Shown here in pieces: positions 18,775 through 27,974 of a stretch of DNA of 64,000 nt. Source of the stretch: Burkholderia sp. BCC0506 (GTDB lineage Bacteria > Pseudomonadota > Gammaproteobacteria > Burkholderiales > Burkholderiaceae). Position numbers and translations under genes: made by a program. The notes under the pieces are model-generated. The model saw only the letters and a list, made by a program, of their open reading frames with translations. It did no database searches and had not been told where the DNA came from. The DNA lies in contig NZ_CADFEN010000010.1 of NCBI RefSeq assembly GCF_902833145.1, forward strand, positions 186,001 through 250,000, in the 5' to 3' direction. Positions within the stretch are counted from its first letter, which is position 1; each line of letters starts with the position of its first letter.

Positions 18775-19479
18775 ATGCTCGAATTCCTGACCTCGCTGCA
18801 CTGGGGCGCGATTCTCCAGATCGTCATCATCGATATCCTGCTCGGCGGCGACAACGCGGTCGTGATCGCGCTCGCGTGCCGCAACCTGCCGGCGAACCAG
18901 CGGCTGCGCGGCGTCGTCTGGGGCACGGCGGGGGCGATCCTGCTGCGGGTCGCGCTGATCACGTTCGCGGTCGCGCTGCTCGACGTGCCGTTCCTGAAGC
19001 TCGGCGGCGGGCTGCTGCTGCTGTGGATCGGCATCAAGCTGATGGCGCCGGCCGCCGATGCGCACGACAACATCAAACCGGCCGACCGGCTGTGGGATGC
19101 CGTGAAGACGATCGTGATCGCCGATGCGGTCATGAGCCTCGACAACGTGATCGCGATCGCCGGCGCGGCCGAGCAGGCCGATCCGGCGCACCGGATCGCG
19201 CTCGTGATCTTCGGGCTCGTCGTCAGCGTGCCGATCATCGTGTGGGGCAGCACGCTGGTGCTGAAGCTGCTCGACCGTTTTCCGGTCGTCGTGGCGTTCG
19301 GCGCGGGGCTGCTCGGCTGGATAGCGGGCGGGCTGATCGTGAACGACCCGGTCGGCGACCGCTGGCCGGTGCTCGATACGCCGCCGGCGCTCTACGGCGC
19401 GAGCATCGCCGGCGCGCTGTTCGTCGTCGCGATCGGTTACGCGCTCAGGAAACGCCGAAGCGTGCCGCACGCGCACTGA
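18775..19479 (+). CDS. TerC-family integral membrane protein (234 aa)
   Basis: A polytopic inner-membrane protein with seven or so hydrophobic segments and the TerC hallmarks: [21 protein letters not shown] near residues 18-38 and the second-half counterpart [18 protein letters not shown] near 118-135. The acidic GGDN and LDN motifs are conserved and probably bind a metal. TerC relatives have been linked to manganese export and to metallation of secreted proteins; the name comes from a tellurium resistance cluster that is not present here. The start at 18775 fits the family opening MLEFL; no good ribosome site is seen. A terminator follows at 19530. No manganese riboswitch is evident upstream. 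Confidence 0.88.
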   Translation: MLEFLTSLHWGAILQIVIIDILLGGDNAVVIALACRNLPANQRLRGVVWGTAGAILLRVALITFAVALLDVPFLKLGGGLLLLWIGIKLMAPAADAHDNIKPADRLWDAVKTIVIADAVMSLDNVIAIAGAAEQADPAHRIALVIFGLVVSVPIIVWGSTLVLKLLDRFPVVVAFGAGLLGWIAGGLIVNDPVGDRWPVLDTPPALYGASIAGALFVVAIGYALRKRRSVPHAH

Positions 19480-19529
19480 CTGGCCATCCGGCCGACTGCC
19501 GCCTGCGCGGCCCGCTGGCTACGATCGAG

Positions 19530-19557
19530 ACGCCTGCCTGTATCGGCAGGCGTTTTT
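19530..19557 (+). terminator. Rho-independent terminator after the TerC gene
   Basis: A 9-bp stem ACGCCTGCC/GGCAGGCGT with a 6-nt loop followed by TTTT, 50 bp after the TerC stop and just before the pilin ribosome site. Confidence 0.85.
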
Positions 19558-19574
19558 CGTTTCCGGAGCCTGTC

Positions 19575-20171
19575 ATGTTCGAAGCCTTTTCCGTTTCCCT
19601 GTTCCGTCGCGTTGCCGCCGACCTGCGGCGCGCGAACCGGCCGTCGCCGCGCTGGCGGCCGGCCGGCTTCACGCTGATCGAACTGATGATCGTGCTGGCG
19701 ATCGTCGGCGTCGTCGCGGCCTATGCGATTCCCGCGTACCAGGATTACCTCGCGCGGTCGCGCGTCGGCGAGGGCCTTGCGCTCGCGTCGTCGGCGCGGC
19801 TCGCGGTCGCCGACAACGCGGCGAGCGGCGCGAGTCTCGACGGCGGCTACAGCCCGCCTGCCGCGACCCGCAACGTCGAATCGGTTGCGATCGACGGCGC
19901 GACCGGCCAGATCACGGTCGCGTTCACCACCCGCGTCGCCGCGGCCGGCACGAATACGCTGGTGCTCGTGCCGTCCGCGCCCGACAAGGCCGATGCGCCC
20001 ACCGCACGCGTGCCGCTCAAAAAGGGCACGATACAGGCAGGCGCGATTGCGTGGGAATGCTTCGCGGCCGGCAAGGACGCGTCGTCGCTGCCGGCACCCG
20101 GAGCGGGGCCGTTGCCGGGTAGCGCCGCGACGCTGCCCGCGAAATATGCGCCCGCGGAGTGCCGCGCGTAG
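19575..20171 (+). CDS. pilA: Type IV pilin (PilA-like), 198 aa with a 31-residue leader
   Basis: A major pilin or pilin-like protein. The prepilin peptidase site is [36 protein letters not shown], cut after Gly31, with Phe at +1 and the conserved Glu at +5 that aligns subunits during assembly. The mature chain is 167 residues, and two C-terminal cysteines (WECF and AECRA) should close the usual D-region disulfide loop. The leader is far longer than the 6-7 residues of classic type IVa pilins, is Arg-rich, and no alternative start codon lies closer to the cleavage site. The gene stands alone apart from pglL downstream; none of the pilus machinery is nearby. The name is by family. Confidence 0.9.
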   Translation: MFEAFSVSLFRRVAADLRRANRPSPRWRPAGFTLIELMIVLAIVGVVAAYAIPAYQDYLARSRVGEGLALASSARLAVADNAASGASLDGGYSPPAATRNVESVAIDGATGQITVAFTTRVAAAGTNTLVLVPSAPDKADAPTARVPLKKGTIQAGAIAWECFAAGKDASSLPAPGAGPLPGSAATLPAKYAPAECRA

Positions 20172-20207
20172 GGCTTGTCGGAGAAGAAGGGCGGCTGCAT
20201 GGGCGGC

Positions 20208-20231
20208 CGCCGGCCGCCGCTTCGGCCGGCG
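20208..20231 (+). other. GC-rich hairpin between pilin and pglL
   Basis: A 9-bp perfect stem CGCCGGCCG/CGGCCGGCG with a 6-nt loop lies 36 bp after the pilin stop. No T run follows, so it is not a standard terminator; it may stabilise the abundant pilin message or reduce read-through into pglL. A possible -10 element TATAGT occurs at about 20293, which could give pglL its own promoter. Confidence 0.5.
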
Positions 20232-20326
20232 GGGCGGCGGTCCTGCGCCGGCTCGCGGCGCGACGGCCCCGCACAGAGCGGGGAAAGTTTTGTATAGTGC
20301 GCCGGTTGCTGACATCCGGTTCGCTC

Positions 20327-22105
20327 ATGCCTTCCACTTTTTCCCGTTCGTTGTCGCTCGTTGCGCTGGCTGTCGCCCTGATCGTGCCGTACGCGATCAC
20401 GAATCACACGTACCCGATCCCGACCTTCTATTCCGAATTTTCCGCGCTGGTGCTGTATCTGCTGCTGGGCGTGTCCGTCGTGCTGCTCGCGCGCAGCGGT
20501 CGCGCGGCCGAGTCGTTTGCCGCGCCGGCTGCGTTCGCGGTACCGCTCTGCTTTGCGGCGGTGCTGATCGTGCAGGTTGCACTGATTCCGCTCAAGGTGC
20601 CGTCGATGAACTGGCTGGCGGTCGGCTATCTCGCCGCCGCGCTGGTTGCGATGCAGGCCGGCTACGCGCTCGCGCGCGACGGCATGGCGGAAACCGTATC
20701 GCGGATGATGGCCGGTGCGCTGCTCGTCGGCGGCGTGTTCGCGGTCGGCACGCAAATCGTGCAGTTGTTCCACCTAGAATCGGCCGTCTCGCCGTTCGTC
20801 GTCGTGTACAACATCGCGGTCGACCGCCGTCCGTACGGCAACATGGCGCAGGCGAACCATCTGGCCAGCTACATCGCCTTCGCGCTCGCGGGCGCGTTGT
20901 ATCTGGTGCAGACGCGCCGGCTCGCGGTATGGGCGTGGCTCGTGCTGTCGATCGTGCTGTCGGTCGGTCTCGCGCTGACGGTGTCGCGCGGGCCATGGCT
21001 GCAGGTGGCGGTGATGGTCGTCGCGGGCTTCTGGATGGCGTGGGTCGAATCGCGCCGCACGCCGGGCAATGCGCGGGCGTGGCTGATACCGATCGTGCTC
21101 GCGGCCGCGTTCATCGCGGTGAACGTCGCGGTGCGCTGGGCCAACGTGCACTATCACCTGAATCTCGCGGAATCGGCCGCCGACCGCATGCGCGACGCAG
21201 GGCAGATCGCGCCGCGCCTCGCGCTGTGGAAGTACGGGCTCGCGATGTTCCGCGAGCATCCGCTGCTCGGCGTCGGCTGGGGCGAATTCCCGTCGCACCA
21301 GTTTGCGCTCGTGCGCACGCTCGGCGGCGTCGAGATCGCGAACAACTCGCACGACATCTTCATCGACCTGCTCGCGAAGTCCGGTCTCGTCGGGCTCGGC
21401 GTGCTCGTCGTCACGCTCGTCACATGGTTCGTGCGCGCGGTGCGGGCGCCGCAGTCGAGCATGCGCGTGTTCGGCTTCGCGCTGATCGGCATCCTGCTGA
21501 TGCATGCGCTGGTCGAATATCCGCAGCAATACATGTTCTTCCTGCTGCCGGCGATGTTCGTGATCGGGCTGCTCGACGTGAAGCCGCTGCGCATCCTGCC
21601 GGGGCGTGCGGCATTCGGGCTGTTCGCGGTGCTGTCGTTCGGCGGCGTGCTGGCGGCGGTGCCCGTGCTGCGCGACTACCAGCGCGCGGAAGTGCTCTAT
21701 TACGGCAGCAATCCGGCCGAGCAGTACCGCGATGCGCCGTCGCGGCTGTTCGGCGCGTGGGGCGATTACGGTGCGGCGACGCTGCTGACCATTTCGGCGG
21801 ACAACCTGCCGCTCAAGCTCGCCGCGCACGAGCGCGCGATCGCGCTGCTGCCGGGCGAGACGGTGCTGCGCCGCTACGCAGTGCTGCAGGCGCTGGCCGG
21901 CCGCGAAGCCGACGCGCTCGATACCGTCGCGCGTCTGCACGTGTTTGCGAAGGAGTTGAAGGACTGGCCGCAACAACTGGCCGCGTTGTACAAGCTGTGC
22001 GACCAGGAACCGGCGCTGAAGACGTTCCGGGCGGCCGTGGTCGCGAAGTACGGGGAAGCGCCGGCCGATGAGGGCGACGACTCGGACGACGACGATTCGG
22101 ATTGA
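20327..22105 (+). CDS. pglL: PglL-type protein O-oligosaccharyltransferase (592 aa)
   Basis: A membrane enzyme that moves a lipid-linked oligosaccharide en bloc to serine or threonine of secreted proteins. It has about twelve membrane segments in the first 430 residues; the Wzy_C-type core holds the conserved QANHLASY (near residue 180) and the large periplasmic loop with GVGWGEFPSHQF and NNSHDIF, whose His is essential in this family. The C-terminal 150 residues form the soluble Wzy_C_2-type domain and end in an acidic tail (EGDDSDDDDSD). A general PglL O-glycosylation system is described in the Burkholderia cepacia complex. The gene follows a pilin, the classic substrate in Neisseria and Pseudomonas relatives. 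WaaL-type ligases share the fold, but the domain order favours PglL. Confidence 0.92.
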   Translation: MPSTFSRSLSLVALAVALIVPYAITNHTYPIPTFYSEFSALVLYLLLGVSVVLLARSGRAAESFAAPAAFAVPLCFAAVLIVQVALIPLKVPSMNWLAVGYLAAALVAMQAGYALARDGMAETVSRMMAGALLVGGVFAVGTQIVQLFHLESAVSPFVVVYNIAVDRRPYGNMAQANHLASYIAFALAGALYLVQTRRLAVWAWLVLSIVLSVGLALTVSRGPWLQVAVMVVAGFWMAWVESRRTPGNARAWLIPIVLAAAFIAVNVAVRWANVHYHLNLAESAADRMRDAGQIAPRLALWKYGLAMFREHPLLGVGWGEFPSHQFALVRTLGGVEIANNSHDIFIDLLAKSGLVGLGVLVVTLVTWFVRAVRAPQSSMRVFGFALIGILLMHALVEYPQQYMFFLLPAMFVIGLLDVKPLRILPGRAAFGLFAVLSFGGVLAAVPVLRDYQRAEVLYYGSNPAEQYRDAPSRLFGAWGDYGAATLLTISADNLPLKLAAHERAIALLPGETVLRRYAVLQALAGREADALDTVARLHVFAKELKDWPQQLAALYKLCDQEPALKTFRAAVVAKYGEAPADEGDDSDDDDSD

Positions 22106-22555
22106 TCCAGGAAGTACCGGCCGGAACGGGGCATTCCGGCGTTGGCCGGATTGCGATGAAAGCAGGTTGACGTCGGCGCAACACGACGCGGCGCGTGGCG
22201 CGCCAATCCGGTCGGATCTCGATTACCTCGCGGATCGCGCGGATTCCGGCCGGATGAGCGGCGATTCGCGTCAATCATTGTCAAATCGCCGCCGCTGGCC
22301 GGGCGGCACGTGCACAATGCGCGAAAGCGCTCGCGTACCCGCCGGCGCAGGGTGTCGCCAGAGCGAACGCGGAAAATTCCCGGCTATCCGGGCATTCCGC
22401 CGAGCAGGATCGCGGCCGGGCATCGCTCGGCCGTGCGGCCGTAGCGGGGCGCCGGTCCGATGGCCGCGGCGCGGTGCGACACACGGGATGCGGCCGGGAA
22501 AGGCTGCCGGCGCGCGACACGTGTGCCCAACAGGACTGAAGAACGACATTCGACC
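22106..22555 (+). other. Intergenic region, no gene seen
   Basis: About 450 bp between pglL and the lipoprotein gene. A small GCCGGAA-N7-TTCCGGC hairpin at 22120-22140, 15 bp after the pglL stop, lacks a T run and may still help end the transcript. The rest shows no open frame with convincing start or codon pattern; it probably carries the promoter of the gene at 22556. Confidence 0.5.
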
Positions 22556-22906
22556 ATGGCCATTCGCTCGACCTATCTGATCCTGCCCGCCGTCGCGATG
22601 CTGTTTTCCGGCTGCGCGATGCTGTCGTCGTCGCAGGAAAGCAAGCTGACCTGCCACATTCCGCGTGCGGTCTATCCGGATACCGCGAAGCCGCTCACGC
22701 GCCCGGCAACCGTGCTCGTGCGTGCGTTGATGACGACGTCCGGCGAAGCGCAGAACGTCACCGTGACGACGAGCAGCCGCAATGCGGCGGCCGATCGCGC
22801 GGCCGTCGAAGCGATGACGCACGCGAGCTGCGTGCAGACCGGCGCGACCGCGAATCCGTTCCTGCTGACCCAGCCGTTCGTGTTCGAGCCGCAGCGCGGG
22901 CAGTGA
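22556..22906 (+). CDS. Small lipoprotein with TonB C-terminal-like domain (116 aa)
   Basis: A lipoprotein signal (hydrophobic run ending LFSGC near residue 20) is followed by a compact domain resembling the TonB C-terminal fold: CHIPRAVYPDTAKPLTRPATVLVRALMTT with the YP and V-V-A-strand pattern, then QNVTVTTSS and the helix AADRAAVEAM. Such free-standing domains are common in Burkholderia and are annotated as energy-transducer-like, yet this one lacks a membrane anchor or the Pro-rich spacer of TonB, so it is not expected to energise receptors. It is probably attached to the outer membrane. The function is unknown. Confidence 0.75.
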   Translation: MAIRSTYLILPAVAMLFSGCAMLSSSQESKLTCHIPRAVYPDTAKPLTRPATVLVRALMTTSGEAQNVTVTTSSRNAAADRAAVEAMTHASCVQTGATANPFLLTQPFVFEPQRGQ

Positions 22907-23285
22907 CGCGGTGTGGGGTGTCGGCGTCGTTGTGCGTCACCGCCGGCAGTCGCGATGCGCGTGGTTCGGTGCTGCGCGATCGGCTTCGCGTCGCGGCCGG
23001 CCGGCTCGGCCGCATGGCGCGGCCCGGACAGCGTGAACCCGTGGCGCTTCCGTCGATCGGTGCATCGCGCCGGCTCCGCACTTGCCGGTCAGCGCCAAAT
23101 CACCGGGAAGCGGGCACCGTAGGCCCAGCCGCGCACTGGGAACGCAGATACGGCAGCGGCGTCGCGCATGCCACCGAATCGCTTCCCTCCAGCGGCGTGT
23201 TTTTGTGATTGTCTGTCGTTCGATCGGGGAGCCACTCCGGCCAACGCTTCCCCGCAATCGGCGCACGACGCGTCGCGACGGGCGC
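22907..23285. other. Intergenic region between convergent genes, no gene seen
   Basis: About 380 bp between the stops of the lipoprotein gene (plus) and moaC (minus). Open frames exist on both strands but none shows a ribosome site or family resemblance, and no strong hairpin terminator is visible. Confidence 0.5.
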
Positions 23286-23774
23286 TCAACCTGCCGCGTC
23301 TTCCGCCTTCCAGTCCCCCGACTTCCCGCCGCGCTTTTCCCGCACGCTCACGTCGGTGATCACCATCCCGCGATCGACGGCCTTGCACATGTCGTAGACG
23401 GTCAGCAGCCCGACCTGAACGGCCGTCAGCGCCTCCATCTCGACGCCGGTCCGGCCGAACGTCTCGACCTGCACAACGCAATGCACGCCCGGCAACGCGT
23501 CGTCGAGCTCGAAGTCGACGGCCACGCGCGTCAGCGCGAGCGGGTGGCACAGTGGAATGAGGTCGGCCGTGCGCTTCGCGCCCTGGATCGCCGCGATGCG
23601 CGCGACCCCGAGCACGTCGCCCTTCTTGGCCTTGCCGTCGCGGATCAGCGCGAACGTGGCCGGCAGCATCCGGATCGTGCCGCGCGCGATCGCGATGCGC
23701 CGCGTTTCCTGCTTGTCGCCGACGTCGACCATGTGCGCATGGCCGGCAGCGTCGAAATGGGTGAGTCCTGACAT
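23286..23774 (-). CDS. moaC: Cyclic pyranopterin monophosphate synthase MoaC (162 aa)
   Basis: The second enzyme of molybdenum cofactor synthesis, which works with MoaA to turn the GTP-derived 3',8-cyclo intermediate into cyclic pyranopterin monophosphate. Family signatures are [18 protein letters not shown] at the start, [11 protein letters not shown] near residues 73-83, [10 protein letters not shown] and [13 protein letters not shown] with the catalytic Lys. The start at 23774 follows an AGAGGAAG ribosome site. It is transcribed alone, convergent to the lipoprotein gene; moaA and the other moa genes are not in this window. It is divergent from the M48 protease gene with about 270 bp between starts. 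Confidence 0.97.
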   Translation of the reverse strand: MSGLTHFDAAGHAHMVDVGDKQETRRIAIARGTIRMLPATFALIRDGKAKKGDVLGVARIAAIQGAKRTADLIPLCHPLALTRVAVDFELDDALPGVHCVVQVETFGRTGVEMEALTAVQVGLLTVYDMCKAVDRGMVITDVSVREKRGGKSGDWKAEDAAG

Positions 23775-24043
23775 GTCTTCCTCTGGTGGAACGGAGTGCG
23801 CTCGCACGTCCCTCGATCCTGCTTCGCGATCGGCCGGGCACCGAATCCCATGCCGGCGCGACGAACCGATCCAACGTCTCAACGGGCGCCTATCATAGCA
23901 GCGGCGTTCGCGTTGCCGGACGCGCAGATGACGCACGCGCGGCACGGGACAGTCGTCGCGGCGCCGGTACAATGACCCGAATATTCAGACCAAACGCCGC
24001 GATGCGCGCCGCTCGCGCGGGACGGCGTCGTTTTCATCCTGCC

Positions 24044-25738
24044 ATGCGTGTCAAACAGTTGCTTGCCGTGTCGCTGTCGGCGGCGCTCGCGCTGCCGCCG
24101 GGCGGCCATGCGCAGAGCGCATCCGCGCCGCCGCTCGAGCCGGCGGCCGGCGGCGCGACGTCGATTTCCACCGTGCCGTCCGGCATCGCGACCGGTGTGT
24201 TCGGCACATACGGCGGCGCGGAGAGCCGGTTCTCGGGCGCGGGCGGTGCGTCGGCGCCGGTCGCGAGCCTGCGCGCGCCGCTGCGTGCGCTGGAGCTGCC
24301 CGATCTCGGCGACGGCTCCGGCGGTTCGCTGACGCCGCAGGCCGAGCGCCGGCTCGGCGAGCGCGTGATGCGCGAAGTGCGGCGCGATCCCGACTATCTC
24401 GACGACTGGCTCGTGCGCGACTACCTGAACGCGATGGCGGCGCGGCTCGCGGCCGCGGCGGCCGCGCGCTACATCGGCGGCTACACGCCCGACTTCGACC
24501 TGTTCCCGGTGCGCGATCCGCAGATCAACGCGTTCTCGATGCCGGGCGGCTTCATCGGGATCAACAGCGGGCTGGTGGTGACGACTCAGACGGAGTCGGA
24601 ACTCGCGTCGGTGGTCGGCCACGAGATGGGGCACGTGCTGCAGCGGCACATCGCCCGGATGATCGGCGCGAACGAGAAGACCGGCTACACGGCGCTCGCG
24701 ACGATGCTGCTCGGCGTGCTGGCCGGCGTGCTCGCGCGCAGCGGCGATCTCGGCAGCGCGATCGCGATGGGCGGGCAGGCGTACGCGGTCGACAACCAGC
24801 TGCGATTCTCGCGGTCGGCCGAGCGCGAGGCCGACCGCGTCGGCTTCCAGTTGCTCGCGGGCGCCGGCTACGACCCGTACGGGATGCCCGGCTTCTTCGA
24901 GCGGCTCGACCGCGCGTCGATGGGCGATGCGGGCGTGCCGGCCTATGCGCGTACGCACCCGCTGACCGGCGAGCGGATCGCCGACATGGAGGATCGCGCG
25001 CGCCGCGCGCCGTACCGGCAGCCGCGCCAGTCGGCCGAATACGGGTTCGTGCGCGCGCGGCTGCGTGTCCTGCAGAACCGCGCGCCGACCGACCTCTCGG
25101 CCGAGGCGCGGCGGATGCAGCTCGAGATCGACGATCGCACGGCGCCGAACGTCGCGGCGAACTGGTACGGCATCGCGCTCGCGAACACGCTGCTCGGCCA
25201 GTACGACGCGGCCGACAGGGCACTTGCGTCGGCCCGTGCCGCCTTCGATGCGCGCGAGCGGCGCGAGGACGACCCGGCGACCAGCTCGCCGAGCCTCGAC
25301 GTGCTGGCCGCCGACATCGCGCGCCGCGCGGGTAGGGCCGACGATGCGGTACGGCTGGCCGCACTTGCCCAGCGCCGCTGGCCGGCATCGCACGCGGCGA
25401 TCGTCGCGCACCTGCAGGCGCTGCTCGCCGCACGCCGCTTCGCCGAAGCGCAGACGCTCGCCCGGGCGCAGGCGAAGGCCGACCCCGAACAGCCGGACTG
25501 GTGGGATTACCTCGCGAAGTCGAGCGACGGCAAGGGCGATGTGCTCACGCGGCGCCGCGCGCTGGCGGAGAAGCTGGCGCTCGACGGCGCGTGGCCGTCG
25601 GCGATCCGGCAGCTGAAGGAAGCGCGCGACGCGAAGGACGTGTCGTTCTACGAGCAGTCGATCATCGGTGCGCGGCTGCTGGAATTCGAGGCACGCTACA
25701 AGGAAGAGCGCGACGACGAGAAGAACGGCCGCGGGTAG
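24044..25738 (+). CDS. Periplasmic M48-family metalloprotease with TPR-like repeats (BepA/YfgC-like), 564 aa
   Basis: A signal peptide (MRVKQLLAVSLSAALALPPGGHAQ) leads into a zinc protease domain with HEMGH at residues 193-197 and the third ligand in EREAD at 260-264. After about residue 340 come helical TPR-like repeats (ANTLLGQYDAADRALASARA, LQALLAARRFAEAQTLARAQ). This is the build of BepA/YfgC, which checks and repairs assembly of outer-membrane proteins such as LptD. The Gly/Ala-rich segment between signal and protease domain is longer than in E. coli. The start at 24044 gives a proper signal peptide; upstream in-frame codons would add an Arg-rich stretch. Confidence 0.9.
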   Translation: MRVKQLLAVSLSAALALPPGGHAQSASAPPLEPAAGGATSISTVPSGIATGVFGTYGGAESRFSGAGGASAPVASLRAPLRALELPDLGDGSGGSLTPQAERRLGERVMREVRRDPDYLDDWLVRDYLNAMAARLAAAAAARYIGGYTPDFDLFPVRDPQINAFSMPGGFIGINSGLVVTTQTESELASVVGHEMGHVLQRHIARMIGANEKTGYTALATMLLGVLAGVLARSGDLGSAIAMGGQAYAVDNQLRFSRSAEREADRVGFQLLAGAGYDPYGMPGFFERLDRASMGDAGVPAYARTHPLTGERIADMEDRARRAPYRQPRQSAEYGFVRARLRVLQNRAPTDLSAEARRMQLEIDDRTAPNVAANWYGIALANTLLGQYDAADRALASARAAFDARERREDDPATSSPSLDVLAADIARRAGRADDAVRLAALAQRRWPASHAAIVAHLQALLAARRFAEAQTLARAQAKADPEQPDWWDYLAKSSDGKGDVLTRRRALAEKLALDGAWPSAIRQLKEARDAKDVSFYEQSIIGARLLEFEARYKEERDDEKNGRG

Positions 25739-25761
25739 CGGCCGCCGCGGGGGCCGCCGCG

Positions 25762-26349
25762 TCAGTTGCCGCCGTCGGCCGTGTCGCGTGCATGGCGCGT
25801 CGGGCTCGCGACGTAGCCGAACCGGCCAGGCACGTCGGCGCACGCGATGCTGCCGAGCGGCAGCGCGCGGCCGTCGCGCCAGCGGAGCACGGGCGGCTCG
25901 GCATCGAAATCCGCGTGATCGGCGAACAGCCCGAGGTCGTGGTCGTGCAGCGCCGCGATGCGCGGGGGTGTGCCGGCCTCGCGAAACAGTACGCCGCCGC
26001 CGTCGTCGAGCCAGGCTGCGTCCGGTTCGAACGGGGCGCCGGTCTGGTCGGTGAGCGCAAGCTGCCCGTCACGCTCGGCGAGCCGCACGACCCACGGCGT
26101 ATAGGCGAGTTCGACGTACACGCGCTGCGGCCCGTTCTGGAAGAACCACCGGCCCTGCGCGTCGCAGTCGTAGTTGCGGCCGATGAACGCGTTCAGCGCG
26201 GCATGCCGGATCGGCGAGCCGAGCTCGCCGGCCGCCTGCGCGGCGTCGTCGCGCAGCCGCCACGTGCCGCGCCGGTCGAGCAGCAGCCAGCCGGTGCAAT
26301 GCGGCACGTTCGGCCATTTGGCGAGCGCCTGCCTGACGATGTCATCCAT
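25762..26349 (-). CDS. DUF2946-like family protein (195 aa)
   Basis: A soluble protein of a beta/gamma-proteobacterial family usually labelled DUF2946, recognised from ALAKWPNVPHCTGWLLLDRRGTWRLRD at the start and FIGRNYDCDAQGRWFFQNGPQRVYVELAYTPW at residues 55-86. No function is established. No signal peptide is seen. Its start overlaps the end of the alpha/beta hydrolase gene by 8 bp, so the two are translationally coupled and probably share a task. The family label is from memory of similar sequences and should be checked; the protein itself is certainly real by coupling and codon use. Confidence 0.75.
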   Translation of the reverse strand: MDDIVRQALAKWPNVPHCTGWLLLDRRGTWRLRDDAAQAAGELGSPIRHAALNAFIGRNYDCDAQGRWFFQNGPQRVYVELAYTPWVVRLAERDGQLALTDQTGAPFEPDAAWLDDGGGVLFREAGTPPRIAALHDHDLGLFADHADFDAEPPVLRWRDGRALPLGSIACADVPGRFGYVASPTRHARDTADGGN

Positions 26350-27379
26350 GGTCGACGAATTTCGAGCAATAGCCGAACACCCGCGCCGACAGCCAGTCGA
26401 GGCGGCCGGGGAACGGCCCGGTCATGAAGCCCGCATGGCCGCCGTGCGCGGGCTGGTCGAGCTCGACGGCCGGCGATACGTCGGCCGGCCCCGGCAGCGC
26501 CGATTCGGGCAGGAACGGGTCGTTGCGGGCGTTGAGGATCAGCGTCGGCACGTCGATCGCGGGCAGCAGCGGCCGCGTGGTCGCCTTCGTCCAGTAGTCG
26601 TCCGCGTTCGCGAAACCGTGCAGCGGCGCGGTCACGACTTCGTCGAAGTCGCGCATCGTCACGGCCTGCAGCATCGCTTCGCGGTCGAACAGCCCCGGAT
26701 ACTGGTCGAGCTTGGCGAGCGCCTTGCGCTTGAGCGTCTTCAGGAAGCTGCGCGTGTAGACCATCGCGAACCCCTGCGACAGCGCGCGGCCGCCCGCATG
26801 CACGTCGATCGGCGTCGAGATCGCGGCGGCGGCGCGCACGATCGACGTGTCGCTGCGATGCTCGCCGAGCCAGCGCAGCAGCACGTTGCCGCCGAGCGAC
26901 ACGCCGGCCGCGACGAGCGGCCCGCGATGCTGCGCGGCGAGCCGGCGCAGGATCCAGTCGACTTCGGCGCTGTCGGCGAGATGGTAGAAGCGCGGCTGGC
27001 GGTTGATCTCGCCGCTGCAACTGCGGAAGTGCGGGACGACCGCGTGCCAGCCGTTCGCGCGCGCGGCGGCCATCATCGCGAGCGCGTAGTGCGAGCCGGA
27101 GCTGCCTTCGAGGCCGTGGAACAGCACGAACAGCGGTGCGTCGGGGGCCGGCGCCGCGCTGTCGAGATGCGCGACCCAGTCGAGATCGATGAAGTCGTGG
27201 TCGGGGGTTTCCCATCGCTCTCGCCGGTAAGCGACGACCGGACGCCGCGCGAACAGCGCGGGCACGATGGTTTGCACATGGCTGTTGGGCAGCCAGCGCG
27301 GTGCGCGATAGCGCAATGAATCGTCGTCGGGGGCCGGGGCCCCGGTGAGCGGCGAGGTGGGCGGAGAAGCCGTACTCAT
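26342..27379 (-). CDS. Alpha/beta hydrolase, YheT/EMB8-like (345 aa)
   Basis: A hydrolase of the YheT (COG0429) group. The opening APRWLPNSHVQTIVPALFAR and the EGSSGSHY segment after FHGL are typical. The catalytic triad is readable: Ser161 in GVSLGG, Asp in LILNARNDPFLP and His in HGGHAGF. Substrates are not known for bacterial members; some relatives act as carboxylesterases. It is the penultimate gene of a leftward run: 33 bp after the NTF2-like gene and overlapping the next gene by 8 bp. No membrane segment is apparent. Confidence 0.9.
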   Translation of the reverse strand: MSTASPPTSPLTGAPAPDDDSLRYRAPRWLPNSHVQTIVPALFARRPVVAYRRERWETPDHDFIDLDWVAHLDSAAPAPDAPLFVLFHGLEGSSGSHYALAMMAAARANGWHAVVPHFRSCSGEINRQPRFYHLADSAEVDWILRRLAAQHRGPLVAAGVSLGGNVLLRWLGEHRSDTSIVRAAAAISTPIDVHAGGRALSQGFAMVYTRSFLKTLKRKALAKLDQYPGLFDREAMLQAVTMRDFDEVVTAPLHGFANADDYWTKATTRPLLPAIDVPTLILNARNDPFLPESALPGPADVSPAVELDQPAHGGHAGFMTGPFPGRLDWLSARVFGYCSKFVDHG

Positions 27380-27412
27380 GATCGCCCCGCTAATGCGTTG
27401 CTTCGTTTTTCG

Positions 27413-27859
27413 TCAGTGCAGCGGACCCTGCCCGTGACGGATCTTCGCGGCGAATTGTCCGGCCGCCTGTTCAGGAATCGGGCTCGCGTGGATGTGCGCG
27501 ATGCGCCACTCGCCGCGTTCGTGGATCATCACGTACGTCGCGAAAACCATGTCGGGTTCGGCCGTCAGGTCGGCCTGCTGATGCGCTTCGGCGATCGTAT
27601 AGACGACCGTGCCGAGGCTGTCGTACACGCGGATGTCGAGCGGCTCGATCGTGACCGGGCGCGTCGCGAGCCGGTTGGCGAGCCCGCCGCGAATCTGGTC
27701 GAGGCCGTGCAGATGCTCGCCGTCCGCCCACACGCAGCTGGCGAAATCCTCGTCGATCCACAGCGCCAGCAGCGCGTCGAGATTGGCATCCGCGACGGCC
27801 TGGTAGTAGGCGTTCAGCGTATCGGCAGCAGCTTCGAACAGGCGGGCAAAACGTGGCAT
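27413..27859 (-). CDS. NTF2-like (SnoaL/ketosteroid isomerase-fold) protein, 148 aa
   Basis: A single cone-shaped NTF2-like domain: LNAYYQAVADANLDALLALWIDEDFASCVWADG at residues 17-49, then IRVYDSLGTVVYTIAEAHQ and a final strand EWRIAHIHASPIPEQ. The pattern fits the SnoaL-like_3 group often found as a stand-alone protein of unknown role. The start at 27859 is preferred to a longer frame because the first conserved helix begins just after it. It lies 33 bp before the YheT-like hydrolase and 115 bp after waaF, so it may be a late gene in the leftward transcript. Confidence 0.82.
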   Translation of the reverse strand: MPRFARLFEAAADTLNAYYQAVADANLDALLALWIDEDFASCVWADGEHLHGLDQIRGGLANRLATRPVTIEPLDIRVYDSLGTVVYTIAEAHQQADLTAEPDMVFATYVMIHERGEWRIAHIHASPIPEQAAGQFAAKIRHGQGPLH

Positions 27860-27974
27860 CGGGGTTGTCTCTCGCGCGCGTCGCGCGCCGTATTCAGCAC
27901 GGCGGCCCGGATCGAGCCGCCGCACACCGGTGAATCGGATTGCCCGGCGCGCCGTGCGACGCTGCCGGTCAGGG

